DNA of 64,000 nt from the NCBI RefSeq assembly GCF_900200035.1, contig NZ_FZTC01000052.1, forward strand, positions 1 through 64,000. The letters are read 5' to 3'. The first letter of the stretch is position 1. Every line of letters starts with the position of its first letter. The notes below the pieces were generated by a model. The model had not been told where the DNA came from. It did no database searches and saw only the letters and a program-made list of their open reading frames with translations. Both the position numbers and the translations under genes were made by a program. Origin of the DNA: Klebsiella grimontii. Lineage in GTDB: Bacteria; Pseudomonadota; Gammaproteobacteria; Enterobacterales; Enterobacteriaceae. Of the stretch, positions 35,741 through 46,007 are shown piece by piece.

Positions 35741-36568
35741 TTATTTGGTCTTGGGCGGACGGTACAGAGCCAGAAGCTCGTCCACCTTCTTACGTGTACC
35801 ACCGTTGCTGCTGATGCTGCGTCGAACCTTCACAATATGCGTCTCAGCGGCGTTTTTGTACCACTCCTGAGTGAGCGGCGTGCGATGGTTTGAAATAAGC
35901 ACAGGAATACGCTTTTTCATCAGCGATTCCGCTTTTTTAGCCAGCAGCTCCTGCTGCTCCTGGCTAAAGCTATTCGTATGATAAGCCGTAAAATTCGCCG
36001 TAGACGACAGCGGCGCATAGGGCGGATCGCAGTAAACAACGGAGCGGTTATCTGCCCGCTTCATGCACTCTTCATAAGATTCACAATGAAACTCTGCATG
36101 CTGCGCCTTCTCCGCAAAATGATACAGCTCAGCTTCGGGAAAATAGGGCTTTTTATAGCGACCAAACGGCACGTTAAACTCACCGCGCAGATTGTAGCGA
36201 CACAGGCCATTGTAGCCATGACGGTTCAAATACAGGAACAACACCGCGCGACGCAGCGGCTCCTGGCTCTGGTTGAACTCATCCCGGAACCGATAATACT
36301 GCTCTGCGACGTTGTTCTCTGGTGTAAACATCTCACGCGCCGCCGCAACATAGTCATCGGTACGCAGCTTGACGATGTTATACAGACTGATCAAATCACT
36401 ATTGATATCAGCGAGGATATAACGAGAAAAGTCGGTATTAAGAAATACCGACCCGGCGCCCACAAAAGGCTCAATCAAGCAGTCGCCCTGCGGCAAATGC
36501 TTTTTAATATCGTCAAGCAGGGGGTATTTACCCCCTGCCCATTTCAGAAAAGCGCGATTCTTTTTCAT
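35741..36568 (-). CDS. dam: DNA adenine methylase Dam
   Basis: Methylates adenine in GATC, directing mismatch repair, replication timing and gene control. The 275 residues (E. coli 278) carry the AdoMet motif [11 protein letters not shown] near residue 33 and the catalytic DPPY near 181 ([10 protein letters not shown]). The start [19 protein letters not shown] is typical. It follows damX after a 78-bp spacer. Confidence 0.97.
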   Translation of the reverse strand: MKKNRAFLKWAGGKYPLLDDIKKHLPQGDCLIEPFVGAGSVFLNTDFSRYILADINSDLISLYNIVKLRTDDYVAAAREMFTPENNVAEQYYRFRDEFNQSQEPLRRAVLFLYLNRHGYNGLCRYNLRGEFNVPFGRYKKPYFPEAELYHFAEKAQHAEFHCESYEECMKRADNRSVVYCDPPYAPLSSTANFTAYHTNSFSQEQQELLAKKAESLMKKRIPVLISNHRTPLTQEWYKNAAETHIVKVRRSISSNGGTRKKVDELLALYRPPKTK

Positions 36569-36646
36569 GCTGCCTAACTAATTACACATTCTCCGGCTGC
36601 GGAGAAAGCTCCGACAGCATCCTGCGCTTCAGACTACTCTGCGGCA

Positions 36647-37966
36647 TTATTTCAGGTCAGACTGAACCTGATGCAGCGGTTTTGCCCACGGGTTTTTCGC
36701 CTGTACATCTGCTGGCAGCGTAGCAACAGCACGTTTCGCTTCATCTTTCGAAGCGTAAATGCCGCTCACCAGAACATACCAGGGCTGACCGTTACGCGTA
36801 GTCTCATAGACAACATATTTTTCCAGCTTCTCTTTCTTCGCCCAACTGTTGAGGTTGTTGTAGTTAGAAGAGCTGCTGAGCTGCAGCGTGTAGTGACCGG
36901 ACGGCGCAGACTTCATCGAGCTGACGTCGCCGGCACTTTTACCCGCAGCAGCCGTTGCTGCCGGAGCGGCAGTTGCAGTCGCAGTCGCAGTCGGAGCAGT
37001 AGATGCAGTTGCGGCCGTTGCCGCAGGAGCGGTAGTCGCAGCCGGTTTAGCCTGTGCAGTAGCGGTAGAATTAGTGGTCGGCTGAGCTTTTGCCGGAGCC
37101 GTAGTCGCGACGCTTTCTGTACGCTTAGGCTGGACCGGAGCCGGTTTCGGCTGGGTCGGCGCTTTCGCCGTGGCCTGCGGTTTCGGTTCGATAACCGTAT
37201 GCTTACGCTCAGCCGGGCGCGGTGTCGCCGCCGTCTGACGCTCTGTCGTCGCCTGACGCGGGGCAGTGGCGCCATTGCGCACTGGCGCAACGGTAGCAGG
37301 CTCAGTTGGCAGAGTAGAGTTCGCTACCGCGCTATCAATCTGACCCTGCTGCTGGGTCAGCGCATTGTTCAGATCGCCCTGAACCTCAACGCGCTGCTGC
37401 CCTTGCGGTTCAGCCGTAGCCTGACCTTGAGTCGGGTTAGAGGCGATAGGCGGCAGAGAAACATCCTGCGGCTGCGAGCTGCTAGCCGCTGATGAATCCT
37501 GAGCAGCAGGCTGAGTATTATTATTGTCCTGCTCGCCGGAGAGGTTGATGCTCTTCTCACCGGAAGCCGTTTGCTCGTTGGATGAGGATGGTGATTTCAG
37601 CGCGGAACCCACGCCAACAATCAGCAGCAGCAGAACGAGGATCCCCACCCCCATCATGATGTACTGACGAGAGGCGGGTTTCGCAGGCGCCTTCTTACGC
37701 TTGCGAGGACGACGCTCAACCTGACGCTCTTCGTCATCGCCTTCGTCAGACTCTACCTCTTCTTCGTACTCTTCATACTGTTCTTCGTCGCGCTCACGGC
37801 GTGCTTTGCTGCCGCGCGTCGGGCGACCATCGTCAGCATCATCAAGATCGACATCATCAAAATTGATTTGCGGATCGGCATCACGCTCTGAAGACTGACG
37901 AGAACGACCAGTACGACGATCGCTGCGATCGGCTTTCATATCGTCTTCTGGTTTTAATTCATCCAT
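36647..37966 (-). CDS. damX: SPOR-domain cell division protein DamX
   Basis: A bitopic inner-membrane protein recruited to the septal ring through its SPOR domain, which binds denuded peptidoglycan. Of 439 residues, about 1-100 are cytoplasmic and strongly charged, one membrane helix follows near 105-125, then a long Ala/Thr/Pro/Gln-rich linker (about 130-355) and the SPOR domain (about 360-435: [15 protein letters not shown] to VQSDLK). The linker is longer and more alanine-rich than in E. coli (428 residues total). Confidence 0.96.
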   Translation of the reverse strand: MDELKPEDDMKADRSDRRTGRSRQSSERDADPQINFDDVDLDDADDGRPTRGSKARRERDEEQYEEYEEEVESDEGDDEERQVERRPRKRKKAPAKPASRQYIMMGVGILVLLLLIVGVGSALKSPSSSNEQTASGEKSINLSGEQDNNNTQPAAQDSSAASSSQPQDVSLPPIASNPTQGQATAEPQGQQRVEVQGDLNNALTQQQGQIDSAVANSTLPTEPATVAPVRNGATAPRQATTERQTAATPRPAERKHTVIEPKPQATAKAPTQPKPAPVQPKRTESVATTAPAKAQPTTNSTATAQAKPAATTAPAATAATASTAPTATATATAAPAATAAAGKSAGDVSSMKSAPSGHYTLQLSSSSNYNNLNSWAKKEKLEKYVVYETTRNGQPWYVLVSGIYASKDEAKRAVATLPADVQAKNPWAKPLHQVQSDLK

Positions 37967-38050
37967 TTAACACCCCACTAAAAGGCTTATGCTCACGACT
38001 ATTGCACATCACCCGAAATGATAACGCCGCGCGAACGCGGCCAGACCTTC

Positions 38051-39145
38051 TTATTGTTGCGCCTGCTGAGTATCAGCAATCGCGCCAAGAACAACATCGT
38101 GCGGTACTCCGCCGCGTATCTCGCTCTTCCCTATCGCGAGGGGTAGCACCAGCCGCATCTCGCCTGCCAGCACCTTTTTATCACGCATCATGTGGGGCAA
38201 ATACGCCTCTGCCGCCATCTCCTGCGGCCCGCATACCGGCAAACCAGCACGCTGCAACAGATGAATAATTCGCTGCGTATCCTGCGGATCAAAGCGCCCC
38301 AAACGCTCGGACGCATGCGCCGCCATCACCATACCGGCCGCGACCGCTTCACCATGCAACCAGTTACCGTAGCCCATTTCAGCTTCGATAGCATGACCAA
38401 AAGTATGGCCAAGATTGAGTAAAGCACGTAACCCGGTTTCGCGCTCGTCGGCGGCGACAACTTCGGCTTTCAGCTCACAACAGCGACGGATACAGTACGC
38501 CATTGCGGTTTCATCCAGCGCCATCAATGCATCAATGTTATTTTCCAGCCAGTCGAAGAATTCGCCGTCAAGAATAACGCCGTACTTGATCACTTCAGCC
38601 AGGCCGGAAGAGAGCTCACGCTTCGGCAGCGTTTTGAGACAGTTGAGATCGACAACAACAGAAACCGGCTGCCAGAAGGCGCCAATCATGTTTTTGCCGA
38701 GAGGATGGTTGACGGCCGTTTTGCCGCCGACCGAAGAATCCACCTGCGACAGCAGAGTGGTCGGAACCTGAATAAAGCGCACGCCACGCTGGTAGCTGGC
38801 CGCTGCAAATCCCGTTAAATCACCAATTACCCCACCGCCGAGCGCCACTAATGTGGTGTCGCGGCCGTGTGGTTTTTGCAATAGCGCGGTAAAAACGGTA
38901 TCCATCACCGCCAGGCTTTTAAACTGCTCGCCGTCGGGAAGGATCACGCTATCGACTTTTACTCCCGCTTGCTCAAGTGCGGAGCGTACGGTATCCAGAT
39001 AAAGCGGCGCCAGCGTCTCATTGGTGACCAGCATAACCTGGTCGCCTGATTTCAGTGGCAGGAAGGAAGCTGGATCGTTAAACAAACCAGCCGCGATGGT
39101 AATCGGGTAACTACGTTCCCCGAGGGTTACAGTAAGCCTCTCCAT
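38051..39145 (-). CDS. aroB: 3-dehydroquinate synthase
   Basis: Second step of the shikimate pathway: cyclises DAHP to 3-dehydroquinate using NAD and a divalent metal. The 364 residues contain the NAD segment [13 protein letters not shown] near residue 103 and the metal ligand regions including [10 protein letters not shown] near 180 and [12 protein letters not shown] near 243. It lies between aroK and damX. Confidence 0.97.
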   Translation of the reverse strand: MERLTVTLGERSYPITIAAGLFNDPASFLPLKSGDQVMLVTNETLAPLYLDTVRSALEQAGVKVDSVILPDGEQFKSLAVMDTVFTALLQKPHGRDTTLVALGGGVIGDLTGFAAASYQRGVRFIQVPTTLLSQVDSSVGGKTAVNHPLGKNMIGAFWQPVSVVVDLNCLKTLPKRELSSGLAEVIKYGVILDGEFFDWLENNIDALMALDETAMAYCIRRCCELKAEVVAADERETGLRALLNLGHTFGHAIEAEMGYGNWLHGEAVAAGMVMAAHASERLGRFDPQDTQRIIHLLQRAGLPVCGPQEMAAEAYLPHMMRDKKVLAGEMRLVLPLAIGKSEIRGGVPHDVVLGAIADTQQAQQ

Positions 39146-39199
39146 AACGCGACGTCCACCTCAGTTGCTTTTACTCTGACGCACTTTATTAAGCCAGAA

Positions 39200-39721
39200 T
39201 CAGTTGCTTTCCAGCATATGAATAATCTGGTTTGCTACCACTTTCGCGCTTTGATCGTCAGTACGGATAGTGACGTCAGCAATCTCTTCGTACAGCGGAT
39301 TACGCTCATCCGCCAACGCTTCCAGTACTTCGCGAGGCGGCGCATCAACTTGTAGCAAAGGACGCTTTTTATCGCGCTGCGTACGGGCAAGCTGCTTTTC
39401 GATAGTTGTTTCCAGGTAGACCACCACGCCGCGGGCGGAGAGACGGTTACGCGTTTCACGGGATTTTACAGAGCCACCGCCGGTTGCCAGCACGATTCCC
39501 TGTTTTTCCGTCAACTCATTGATAATTTTTTCTTCACGGTCGCGGAAGCCGTCTTCGCCTTCTACATCAAAGACCCAACCCACATCTGCGCCAGTGCGTT
39601 TCTCAATTTCTTGATCGGAATCGTAAAATTCCATGTTGAGCTGTTGGGCTAACTGGCGCCCAATAGTGCTTTTGCCGGCACCCATAGGCCCAACCAGAAA
39701 GATATTGCGTTTCTCTGCCAT
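39200..39721 (-). CDS. aroK: Shikimate kinase 1
   Basis: Phosphorylates shikimate at the 3-hydroxyl. The 173 residues have the P-loop [12 protein letters not shown] near residue 11, the shikimate-contact region DSDQEIE near 34 and GGGSV near 81. It is the first gene of the aroKB-damX-dam-rpe-gph-trpS operon. The 268-bp upstream gap to hofQ (39722-39989) would hold the operon promoter; I do not identify the boxes with confidence. Confidence 0.97.
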   Translation of the reverse strand: MAEKRNIFLVGPMGAGKSTIGRQLAQQLNMEFYDSDQEIEKRTGADVGWVFDVEGEDGFRDREEKIINELTEKQGIVLATGGGSVKSRETRNRLSARGVVVYLETTIEKQLARTQRDKKRPLLQVDAPPREVLEALADERNPLYEEIADVTIRTDDQSAKVVANQIIHMLESN

Positions 39722-39989
39722 TTTTTCGGTACTACTAAGACTATTCGTTAATGGTAAACCCGCTTCGCAGACACCCAGCGCAGCAGGACATGAACTGAAA
39801 CCTCATATGCAATAGAGCGAGAGTCAGACTAAAAATTATCTCAATACTCCGGCTGGTTTGGCAACAGAATAAATCACCGGACAAGAAAGGGAGGATTGAT
39901 GTCGTACCCGACTCTCAAATCGGTACCCCTTGTATGCTAAATCCGTCCTCACGTCAAACACCTGAAACGTGTTTAGCAAGAAAAACCGC

Positions 39990-41231
39990 TTAATGCACTG
40001 CCAGAATACGTGGAGTAATGAAGACAACCAGTTCACGTCGTTCGTTATCCTTACCGTCACGGCGAAACAGCTGGCCAAGCCAGGGGATATCGCCAAGTAG
40101 AGGAATACCATCGCGAGACGTTTTATTTTTTTGCGCAAAGATACCGCCTAACGCCAGGGTCTCTCCGCTTTTCACCTCCACCTGCGTTTCTATTTCTTGT
40201 TTATCGATAGCCAGCACTTCGCCATTTTCCTGTTTGAGCACCTGGCCCGGCGTATTTTCACTGATCCTCAGTTTTAACCGCACGCGATCGTGATGTAGCA
40301 CCGTCGGCGTCACCTCCATCCCCAGCACCGCCTCTTTAAACTCAACGGAGGTCGCGCCGCTTTCGCCGCTGGAGACCTGATAGGGTATCTCGCTGCCCTG
40401 CTTAATGCTGGCGGGCTGCATATGTGAAGCCAGCAGACGGGGGCTGGCGATAATGTCCACCTTCTGTTTCTGCTCAAGTGCGGAAAGCTCCAGCTCCAGG
40501 AGCCGCCCGCCGATGCGGCCGATGTTAAACCCGGCCCTCGTACTGGCATCCCCTACCGCCAGGTTGCTGCTCAGGGTCGTCAGTTTACCGGATCCTGGTG
40601 GGCTGCTGGCGTCCGCCAGGCTCCACTTCACGCCCAGTTCACGCAGGCTGGTTTCGCTCATTGAGACAATATGCGCCGCCAGCTCAACCTGGCCGACAGG
40701 CACATCCATCTCCTGAACCCATGCTATTAACGCCGGGAGGTGTTGGGCGTCATCGCGAATCAACAGGCGGTTGGTTCGTTTATCGACCGTCAGATGCCCG
40801 CGAGCGCTCAGCAGTTTTTCGCCCGCTTTGGCCAGATCCTCTACATCAGCATAACGCAGGCTCATGCTATGCCCCTGTAGAGGGAGATTCTGTAGACGCT
40901 TTGCTCTCTCCGCCTCAAGCTGTGCCTGCTGCGCCTTTTGCCAGACCAGAGTATGCACGTACAGTACCGAGCCTTGTTGGGTCAGAGTCAGACCGGCGCT
41001 ATCGATAACCGATCGCAGCGCCTGCTGCCACGGCACTTCCTTCAGTTGGAGAGATACCGTTCCGCTGACGTCCGGCGCCACCACGAGATTTTTTTGCTTT
41101 AGCTCCGCCAACGACTGGAGTACCTGGGCCACCGGCGCATCATCGACGACCAGCGACACGGGAAGATCCTTTTTTACCGCGTCGACCATCATCGGCAGGA
41201 GTAGAAACAGCAGGCTTATCCATCGCATCAT
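39990..41231 (-). CDS. hofQ: Secretin family protein HofQ
   Basis: An outer-membrane secretin homologous to the PilQ/ComE channel of type IV pili and DNA uptake; in E. coli linked to use of DNA as nutrient. The 413 residues begin with a signal peptide ending near VDA, then STN-like and N-domains, and a C-terminal secretin domain with IASPRLLASHMQPASIKQGSEIP and GETLALGGIF. Reading frame is intact. Its first 92 bp overlap the end of hofP in another frame. Confidence 0.93.
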   Translation of the reverse strand: MMRWISLLFLLLPMMVDAVKKDLPVSLVVDDAPVAQVLQSLAELKQKNLVVAPDVSGTVSLQLKEVPWQQALRSVIDSAGLTLTQQGSVLYVHTLVWQKAQQAQLEAERAKRLQNLPLQGHSMSLRYADVEDLAKAGEKLLSARGHLTVDKRTNRLLIRDDAQHLPALIAWVQEMDVPVGQVELAAHIVSMSETSLRELGVKWSLADASSPPGSGKLTTLSSNLAVGDASTRAGFNIGRIGGRLLELELSALEQKQKVDIIASPRLLASHMQPASIKQGSEIPYQVSSGESGATSVEFKEAVLGMEVTPTVLHHDRVRLKLRISENTPGQVLKQENGEVLAIDKQEIETQVEVKSGETLALGGIFAQKNKTSRDGIPLLGDIPWLGQLFRRDGKDNERRELVVFITPRILAVH

Positions 41232-41547
41232 TCTTTATTCCCTTTCGCAGCCAGACCCACTGCGCGGGTTCACACCCGGCGCTGGTTGATATAGCCATTT
41301 TTTCAGATGTCAGAAGCGTCACCCGCCAGCCTGTAGGCAGCGTCTCCGCATCCCTCACGCGGCGCCATTTCCCGGCGCTATCCTGCAGGATGCCAATCAA
41401 CTCTCGCGGATCGCCTATCGCCCCACCGTAGCGCCATTGATTAAGCTGCGCAGTCCGGCAACTATCGACCGGAGGCTGAAAGGGATCGCGTTCCGCAGCC
41501 AGCAGCGGCAGAGGAAACAGCAGTAAACACCAGCCTTTACGGCGCAT
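41140..41547 (-). CDS. hofP: HofP, PilP-like DNA uptake/pilus accessory protein
   Basis: A 135-residue secreted protein at the position of E. coli HofP (134 residues). It has a short signal peptide (MRRKGWCLLLFPLPLLAA) and a central RDPFQPP segment shared with PilP-type pilotins/linkers. Overlaps hofO by 11 bp and hofQ by 92 bp, both in different frames. Confidence 0.85.
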   Translation of the reverse strand: MRRKGWCLLLFPLPLLAAERDPFQPPVDSCRTAQLNQWRYGGAIGDPRELIGILQDSAGKWRRVRDAETLPTGWRVTLLTSEKMAISTSAGCEPAQWVWLRKGIKNDAMDKPAVSTPADDGRRGKKGSSRVAGRR

Positions 41548-41977
41548 CTTCCGCCTCCAGTTGCAGGATCAGCCGTAGAGCCTGATTTTCCGGCTGCATT
41601 GAGAAAGCCGTGGCGCGCATCCCGCAGCGGGCCAGCCAGGAAAAAAGCGCCGGTACCGCTTGCCAGTCAACCGCCAGCTGCATCTCGCCACCGCGCCCTA
41701 TCGGCCGCCAGTCCATAAGTGCAGCGCCCGTCACCGGGAGGTCAATGGGAGAGAAAACCTGGGTTTGTTGCTCATCAATACCAACGTTTTGTAGCGCAGC
41801 CCGCAGCGGCAACAATTTGCGCCACTGTGCTTGTATGCGCGGCGTGCCGCCCGCGTTAATGTCTGGTTGGGGGGGCTGCAGTAGCCATCCCCAGACTCCG
41901 GCAATGAGAACCAGGACGACAGGTATTGTTAACAGGCTTTTGCGCCCCGTCAGCCAGCGTTCAATCTCAACCCGCAT
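41537..41977 (-). CDS. hofO: HofO, PilO-like inner membrane protein
   Basis: A 146-residue single-pass inner-membrane protein, exactly the length of E. coli HofO, with a hydrophobic segment near residues 14-32 and a soluble periplasmic part. The start MRVEIERWLTGRK at 41975-41977 was chosen because it gives this length; a longer frame to 42091 lies inside hofN. Sequence identity with E. coli is low, so the assignment relies on order, size and topology. Confidence 0.8.
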   Translation of the reverse strand: MRVEIERWLTGRKSLLTIPVVLVLIAGVWGWLLQPPQPDINAGGTPRIQAQWRKLLPLRAALQNVGIDEQQTQVFSPIDLPVTGAALMDWRPIGRGGEMQLAVDWQAVPALFSWLARCGMRATAFSMQPENQALRLILQLEAEDAP

Positions 41978-42500
41978 TGTCGTCCTCTCCGGCCATGGAA
42001 AAGTGAAATAACCAGCGCCCTTCACCGTCGCGGTGCGTTTCTCCCGCCTTTGGCGGACGCAAGCCGGCAACACTCCCCAGCGCTTTTTCAAGCTCAGCCA
42101 GCCCCTTTAGATGCAACGTGAGTCCGCTCAGTACCAGGGTATTCTGGCGGTATTCCAGTTGGGTTAACCAGGCGTGTTCCGGCATAAGCGCCGCTATCGC
42201 CTGCAACCTCGACTGCCACGCGGCGGTTTTCTCCCGCCGCAGAGCGCGCAGGCGTCGTTGTTCCTGCTGCTGTAACCGTTGGCGCATGGCGCGCTCACGC
42301 TGCTGAAAGGCGGTATACAGCTGCTCTTCAGCGCTAATCTTCGCGGTTTCAAGCGAGTGGCTGACCCGCTGGTTGAGCCGTGAAGTGAGGAGCGCCGCCA
42401 GCAGAATAAGCAGCAAACCAAGAATCAGCAGCCCCGCCATCTGCAGACGTTGCCGTCGACGCGTTTCGCGCCAGGGAAGGAAGTTGACTATATGGCTCAT
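41967..42500 (-). CDS. hofN: HofN, PilN-like inner membrane protein
   Basis: A 177-residue bitopic membrane protein starting MSHIVNFLPWRETRRRQRL, the short cytoplasmic NFLPWR motif being typical of PilN, which binds PilM. A transmembrane helix spans about 22-42 and a coiled coil follows (about 55-100). It overlaps hofM by four bases and hofO by 11. Confidence 0.88.
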   Translation of the reverse strand: MSHIVNFLPWRETRRRQRLQMAGLLILGLLLILLAALLTSRLNQRVSHSLETAKISAEEQLYTAFQQRERAMRQRLQQQEQRRLRALRREKTAAWQSRLQAIAALMPEHAWLTQLEYRQNTLVLSGLTLHLKGLAELEKALGSVAGLRPPKAGETHRDGEGRWLFHFSMAGEDDNAG

Positions 42501-43288
42501 GACTGACGCGCTCCCAGCGCCAGGCCGAGGGCAACGGTAAAGCTATCGCCACGTGCCGGGAGCGGGGGCTGCAGGCGATGGATAGCGCTCCAGGCGTCAA
42601 AATTCCGCCCGTCGGGCGATGCGGAGGCGCAGAGGCGAAACGTACCGCCATTCACCCGGGATACCAGGTCTGGAAAAGAGGGAGCGTCGCTGCACGGACA
42701 GCATCCCCAGCTATCGGCGGTGGCCCAAAGCCAGCTCGCTTCGTCACGCCAGGCCAGCCCCTGAACGTCATCAGGTTGCCAGGGGAGAAAGGCGCTAAGC
42801 GCGCTGGCATCCGGCACAATCCCCACCACCCTCAGCTTGAGTCGACTTGCCAGGCGGCACAGAAGGTTAACGTCCAACCGCTGCGCGGCGGTAACCCGCC
42901 AGCCATCAACCGCTCCGGTTTGCGCATAATCAACGCATAGCGAAGATGCGGGCATTTCCAGCTGCTGCGCCATCGCGCTGGCAATCCAGGTCGCCTGTTC
43001 GCTTTCTCTTAATGAAATCTGCGGGCGCGGGAGCTGCTTTTGCAGGGTTCGCGCCGCCGGGAAGGCGATACAGACCTGATGCTGCAAAGGCAGCTCCCGC
43101 CGCCAGCTTTGCAGCTGGCGGGCCAGCGATTCAACGTCCACCACCATTCCCTGCCGCACGCTACCGGGCATGAGCGGGATACTCCACCAGCGGCGTAGCG
43201 CCCAGCGTGAGCGCTCATGTAATAACGCGACAATAGCAATATGGTCCTGCTGGATATGCATTCCTATGCGCCAGTTTCTAAACGCCAT
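42497..43288 (-). CDS. hofM: HofM, PilM-like actin-fold protein
   Basis: A 263-residue cytoplasmic protein resembling PilM/FtsA-type actin-like proteins that anchor type IV pilus assembly. It begins MAFRNWRIGMHIQQDHIAIV and contains VCIAFPAARTLQKQLPRP near residue 70 and TPDASALSAFLP-like IVPDASALSAFLP near 155, both seen in E. coli HofM. It is first in the hofMNOPQ operon and divergent from mrcA. Confidence 0.88.
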   Translation of the reverse strand: MAFRNWRIGMHIQQDHIAIVALLHERSRWALRRWWSIPLMPGSVRQGMVVDVESLARQLQSWRRELPLQHQVCIAFPAARTLQKQLPRPQISLRESEQATWIASAMAQQLEMPASSLCVDYAQTGAVDGWRVTAAQRLDVNLLCRLASRLKLRVVGIVPDASALSAFLPWQPDDVQGLAWRDEASWLWATADSWGCCPCSDAPSFPDLVSRVNGGTFRLCASASPDGRNFDAWSAIHRLQPPLPARGDSFTVALGLALGARQS

Positions 43289-43405
43289 GCTTACGATCTC
43301 CTTATCCGCCGATATGCTTCGCTATATCAATGCTCCAGGCTTGCCTTTATACTACTGCGCGTTTGTTTATAAACTGCCCAATGAAAACTAAATGAGAAAT
43401 CTCCG

Positions 43406-45964
43406 GTGAAGTTCGTAAAGTATCTTTTTATCCTTGCAGTATGTTGCGTACTGCTGGGAGCAGGCTCGATTTTTGGTCTCTATAAATATATAGAGCCCCA
43501 GCTCCCCGACGTCGCAACCCTGAAGGATGTGCGCCTGCAGATCCCGATGCAGGTCTATAGCGCGGATGGTGAGCTGATTGCGCAATATGGCGAGAAACGC
43601 CGTATTCCCGTCACGCTACAGCAAATGCCGCCAGAGCTGATAAAAGCGTTTATCGCCACCGAAGACAGCCGTTTTTATGAGCATCATGGCGTTGACCCGG
43701 TCGGGATTTTCCGCGCCGCCAGCGTCGCGATGTTCTCCGGTCACGCCTCTCAGGGAGCCAGTACGATTACTCAACAGCTGGCGCGCAACTTCTTCCTGAG
43801 CCCTGAAAAGACGTTGATGCGTAAGGTAAAAGAAGCCTTCCTCGCGATCCGCATCGAGCAGTTGCTCAATAAAGATGAAATCCTTGAGCTGTACCTGAAC
43901 AAAATCTATCTTGGCTACCGCGCCTACGGCGTCGGCGCGGCCGCGCAGGTCTATTTCGGTAAATCCGTCGACCAGTTGACGCTGAGCGAGATGGCGGTCA
44001 TTGCGGGCCTGCCTAAAGCGCCTTCGACGTTTAACCCGCTCTACTCCATGGATCGTGCAACCGCCCGCCGCAACGTTGTTCTCTCACGGATGCTGAGCGA
44101 AGGCTACATCACGCAGTCGCAGTACGATCAGGCGCGTAGCCAGACGATTGACGCCAGCTACCATACGCCGGAAATCGCCTTCTCCTCCCCGTATCTCAGC
44201 GAAATGGTGCGTCAGGAAATGGTCAGCCGCTACGGCGAGCAGGCTTATGAAGACGGTTATCGCGTCTACACCACCATTACCCGTAAAAATCAGCAGTCGG
44301 CCCAGGAGGCCGTGCGTAAAAACGTGCTGGATTACGACATGCGCCACGGCTATCGCGGCCCGGACAAGGTGCTGTGGAAGGTGGGTGAAACGCCGTGGGA
44401 TAACCAGAAAATCCTCGATACGCTGAAAAAAACCCCGAATACCGGACCGCTCTCGCCGGCGGTCATCACGTCGGCAAATCCGCAGGAAGCCGTCGCGCTA
44501 ATGAGCAATGGAACCTCGGTGTCGCTGAATATGGAAGGCGTCCGCTGGGCGCGTCGGTTTATTTCTGATACCCAGCAGGGCGCCACGCCGCGTAAAGTAA
44601 ACGATGTGGTGCAGACCGGGCAACAGGTCTGGGTACGTCAGGTGGGTAGCAGTTGGTGGTTGTCGCAGGTGCCGGATGTCAACTCAGCGCTGGTCTCGAT
44701 CAACCCGCAAAACGGGGCGATCATTGCGCTAGTTGGCGGCTTCGATTTCAACCAGAGCAAGTTCAACCGTGCGACACAGGCGCTGCGCCAGGTCGGTTCT
44801 AACATTAAGCCGTTCCTCTACACTGCAGCAATGGATAAAGGCTTAACGCTGGCGAGCATGCTCAACGATGTGCCAATTTCACGTTGGGATGCCGGCTCCG
44901 GCTCCGACTGGCGCCCCAAAAACTCACCGCCGCAGTATGCGGGCCCTATCCGCCTGCGTCAGGGGCTGGGTCAATCAAAGAACGTGGTGATGGTTCGCGC
45001 GATGCGGGCCATGGGCGTGGACTACGCGGCTGAGTATCTCCAGCGCTTTGGCTTCCCGGCACAGAACATCGTTCGGACCGAATCGCTGGCGCTGGGTTCA
45101 GCCTCTTTCACCCCGCTTCAGGTTGCTCGCGGTTATTCGGTGATGGCTAACGGCGGTTTCCTGGTGAGCCCTTATTTCATCAGCAAAATCGAGAACGATC
45201 AGGGCGGTGTCATTTTTGAAGAGCGGCCAAAAGTTGCCTGCCCACAGTGCGATATTCCGGTGATTTACGGCGATACGCCGAAGTCTGATGTACTGGATAA
45301 TAAAGATGTTGAGGACGTCGCGACCTCACAGGACCCGCAAAACCCCGGCGTTCCTCCACAGCCGCAGCTTGCGCAGGCGAACCAGTCTCTGGTGGCGCAA
45401 AGTGGCGCTCCGGAGTACGCGCCGCACGTGATCAACACGCCGCTGGCGTTCCTGATTAAAAGCGCCCTGAACACCAACATCTTCGGCGAACCGGGCTGGA
45501 TGGGTACCGGCTGGCGGGCGGGCCGCGACCTGCAGCGTCACGATATCGGCGGCAAAACCGGGACCACCAACAGTTCAAAAGATGCGTGGTTCTCAGGCTA
45601 TGGTCCTGGCGTCGTAACGTCGGTATGGATTGGCTTTGATGACCACCGCCGCGATCTGGGCCGCACCACCGCCTCCGGAGCAATCAAAGATCAGATATCC
45701 GGCTATGAAGGCGGCGCTAAAAGCGCCCAGCCGGCCTGGGATGACTTTATGAAAAGGGTGCTGGAAGGCGTACCGGAAGAGCCGCTAACGCCGCCGCCGG
45801 GTATTATTACGGTGAACATCGATCGCAGCACCGGCCAGCTGGCCAGCGGCGGTAACAGCCGCGCCGAGTACTTTATTGACGGCACCCAGCCGACCCAACA
45901 GGCGGTTCATGAAGTCGGCACCACCATTACCGATGGCGGGGGCGAGACCCACGAACTGTTCTGA
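43406..45964 (+). CDS. mrcA: Penicillin-binding protein 1A
   Basis: A bifunctional class A peptidoglycan synthase. The 852 residues (E. coli 850) show an N-terminal signal anchor (about 6-27), the glycosyltransferase domain with catalytic Glu in IATEDSRFYEHHGVD near 86, an ODD/OB domain, and the transpeptidase motifs SNIK (in GSNIKPFLY near 472), SKN (in GQSKNVV) and KTGT (in GGKTGTTNSS). It is divergent from hofM and ends in a terminator. Confidence 0.97.
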   Translation: MKFVKYLFILAVCCVLLGAGSIFGLYKYIEPQLPDVATLKDVRLQIPMQVYSADGELIAQYGEKRRIPVTLQQMPPELIKAFIATEDSRFYEHHGVDPVGIFRAASVAMFSGHASQGASTITQQLARNFFLSPEKTLMRKVKEAFLAIRIEQLLNKDEILELYLNKIYLGYRAYGVGAAAQVYFGKSVDQLTLSEMAVIAGLPKAPSTFNPLYSMDRATARRNVVLSRMLSEGYITQSQYDQARSQTIDASYHTPEIAFSSPYLSEMVRQEMVSRYGEQAYEDGYRVYTTITRKNQQSAQEAVRKNVLDYDMRHGYRGPDKVLWKVGETPWDNQKILDTLKKTPNTGPLSPAVITSANPQEAVALMSNGTSVSLNMEGVRWARRFISDTQQGATPRKVNDVVQTGQQVWVRQVGSSWWLSQVPDVNSALVSINPQNGAIIALVGGFDFNQSKFNRATQALRQVGSNIKPFLYTAAMDKGLTLASMLNDVPISRWDAGSGSDWRPKNSPPQYAGPIRLRQGLGQSKNVVMVRAMRAMGVDYAAEYLQRFGFPAQNIVRTESLALGSASFTPLQVARGYSVMANGGFLVSPYFISKIENDQGGVIFEERPKVACPQCDIPVIYGDTPKSDVLDNKDVEDVATSQDPQNPGVPPQPQLAQANQSLVAQSGAPEYAPHVINTPLAFLIKSALNTNIFGEPGWMGTGWRAGRDLQRHDIGGKTGTTNSSKDAWFSGYGPGVVTSVWIGFDDHRRDLGRTTASGAIKDQISGYEGGAKSAQPAWDDFMKRVLEGVPEEPLTPPPGIITVNIDRSTGQLASGGNSRAEYFIDGTQPTQQAVHEVGTTITDGGGETHELF

Positions 45965-45965
45965 C

Positions 45966-45993
45966 AAAAAAAGCGCCTGCGGGCGCTTTTTTT
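45966..45993. terminator. Terminator between mrcA and nudE
   Basis: AAAAAAGCGCC and GGGCGCTTTTTTT pair around a three-base loop in the gap between convergent mrcA and nudE; it can act on both strands. Confidence 0.9.
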
Positions 45994-46007
45994 ATCTGAG
46001 AGAGGCG

